From the NCBI GenBank assembly GCA_944320855.1, contig CALUJF010000110.1, forward strand, positions 1 to 48,356: a stretch of 48,356 nucleotides of DNA, written 5' to 3'. The position numbers and the translations under genes are program-made. Position 1 is the first letter of the stretch; every line of letters starts with the position of its first letter. Under the pieces are notes generated by a model that was given only the letters and a program-made list of their open reading frames with translations, did not search any database and had not been told where the DNA came from. Origin of the DNA: an uncultured Phocaeicola sp. (GTDB taxonomy: Bacteria > Bacteroidota > Bacteroidia > Bacteroidales > Bacteroidaceae). Shown in pieces: positions 48,293 to 48,356 of this stretch.

Positions 48293-48356
48293 ATGGACAC
48301 AACAGCAGCAACAATGCATCCGGCAGAAGAATATCTCCGTAACGAACAGAACCCAC
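48293..48356 (+). CDS. Start of an unknown leader-controlled gene (partial)
   Basis: ATG 48293 opens MDTTAATMHPAEEYLRNEQN and runs off the right edge. It is placed here because it follows leader copy D at the same spacing as the sibling genes. Nothing can be said of its product. Confidence 0.5.
   Translation, partial: MDTTAATMHPAEEYLRNEQNP

Noticed and set aside
1-48356. tRNA, rRNA or insertion sequence
   Set aside because: No transposase-like frame, terminal inverted repeat pair or tRNA fold was seen anywhere in the window.

Overview
The window looks like part of an integrative conjugative element (ICE) of a gut Bacteroidales species (Bacteroides, Phocaeicola or Parabacteroides type). Three things point there: promoters of the Bacteroidota form TTTG-N19-21-TAnnTTTG, a type VI secretion system of subtype iii (the Bacteroidetes version, lacking TssJ/L/M but having TssN and the TssO-R accessory proteins), and genes of the ArdC, DUF4099 and toprim 'polyvalent protein' kind that travel on Bacteroidales conjugative elements.

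Layout. 1-3054 (minus): a PAAR-like/Rhs effector carrier running off the left edge, and VgrG. 3245-7160: an accessory island between vgrG and hcp with degraded membrane and secreted protein genes, a HEPN Abi-like protein, an ORF remnant, and a plus-strand YubB/Api92-like gene behind a very large hairpin. 7210-20608 (minus): hcp on its own promoter, then a winged-helix membrane protein and the operon tssE-F-H-G-N-K-(O-P-Q)-R. 20794-22658 (plus): the divergent sheath genes tssB-tssC with a strong terminator. 22739-24476 (plus): a candidate membrane-active effector followed by two small membrane proteins that may be immunity proteins. 24690-27591 (plus): three monocistronic accessory genes, each behind a structured leader. 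27644-44316 (minus): ICE genes, including an ArdC-type metallopeptidase, an SSB-like protein, two M23 peptidoglycan hydrolases, an ArdC-N/MutS-I-like polyvalent protein, membrane and periplasmic proteins, a toprim protein and a DUF4099 protein. 44534-47262: a third M23 peptidase (plus), a membrane-anchored ComF-like phosphoribosyltransferase and a DUF4143-type AAA ATPase (both minus). 47440-48356 (plus): two more short genes, each behind a hairpin leader.

Main discovery candidate: six accessory genes (starting at 5752, 24942, 25950, 26851, 47647 and 48293) are all on the plus strand, against the mostly minus-strand backbone. Each follows a 200-350 base non-coding leader that contains long inverted repeats and an AGGGAAA box 24-40 bases before the start codon. 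In four leaders a perfect TAnnTTTG box sits on the bottom strand in the 3' arm of the hairpin. That is the position where bottom-strand single-stranded DNA, folded on itself, would present a promoter firing into the downstream gene. This is the logic of the F-plasmid Frpo promoter, which expresses leading-region genes from the incoming strand during conjugation. I infer that these are Bacteroidales single-strand promoters driving early anti-defence genes. Folding and strand-specific transcript data are needed to prove it.

Other notable signals: a roughly 120-base two-hairpin 5' leader shared by hcp and vgrG; an A9 tract where an M23 protein appears to continue in the -1 frame for about 110 codons; and MutS domain I-like repeats in an ArdC-N protein. 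All gene identities come from reading the sequence; no database search was possible.
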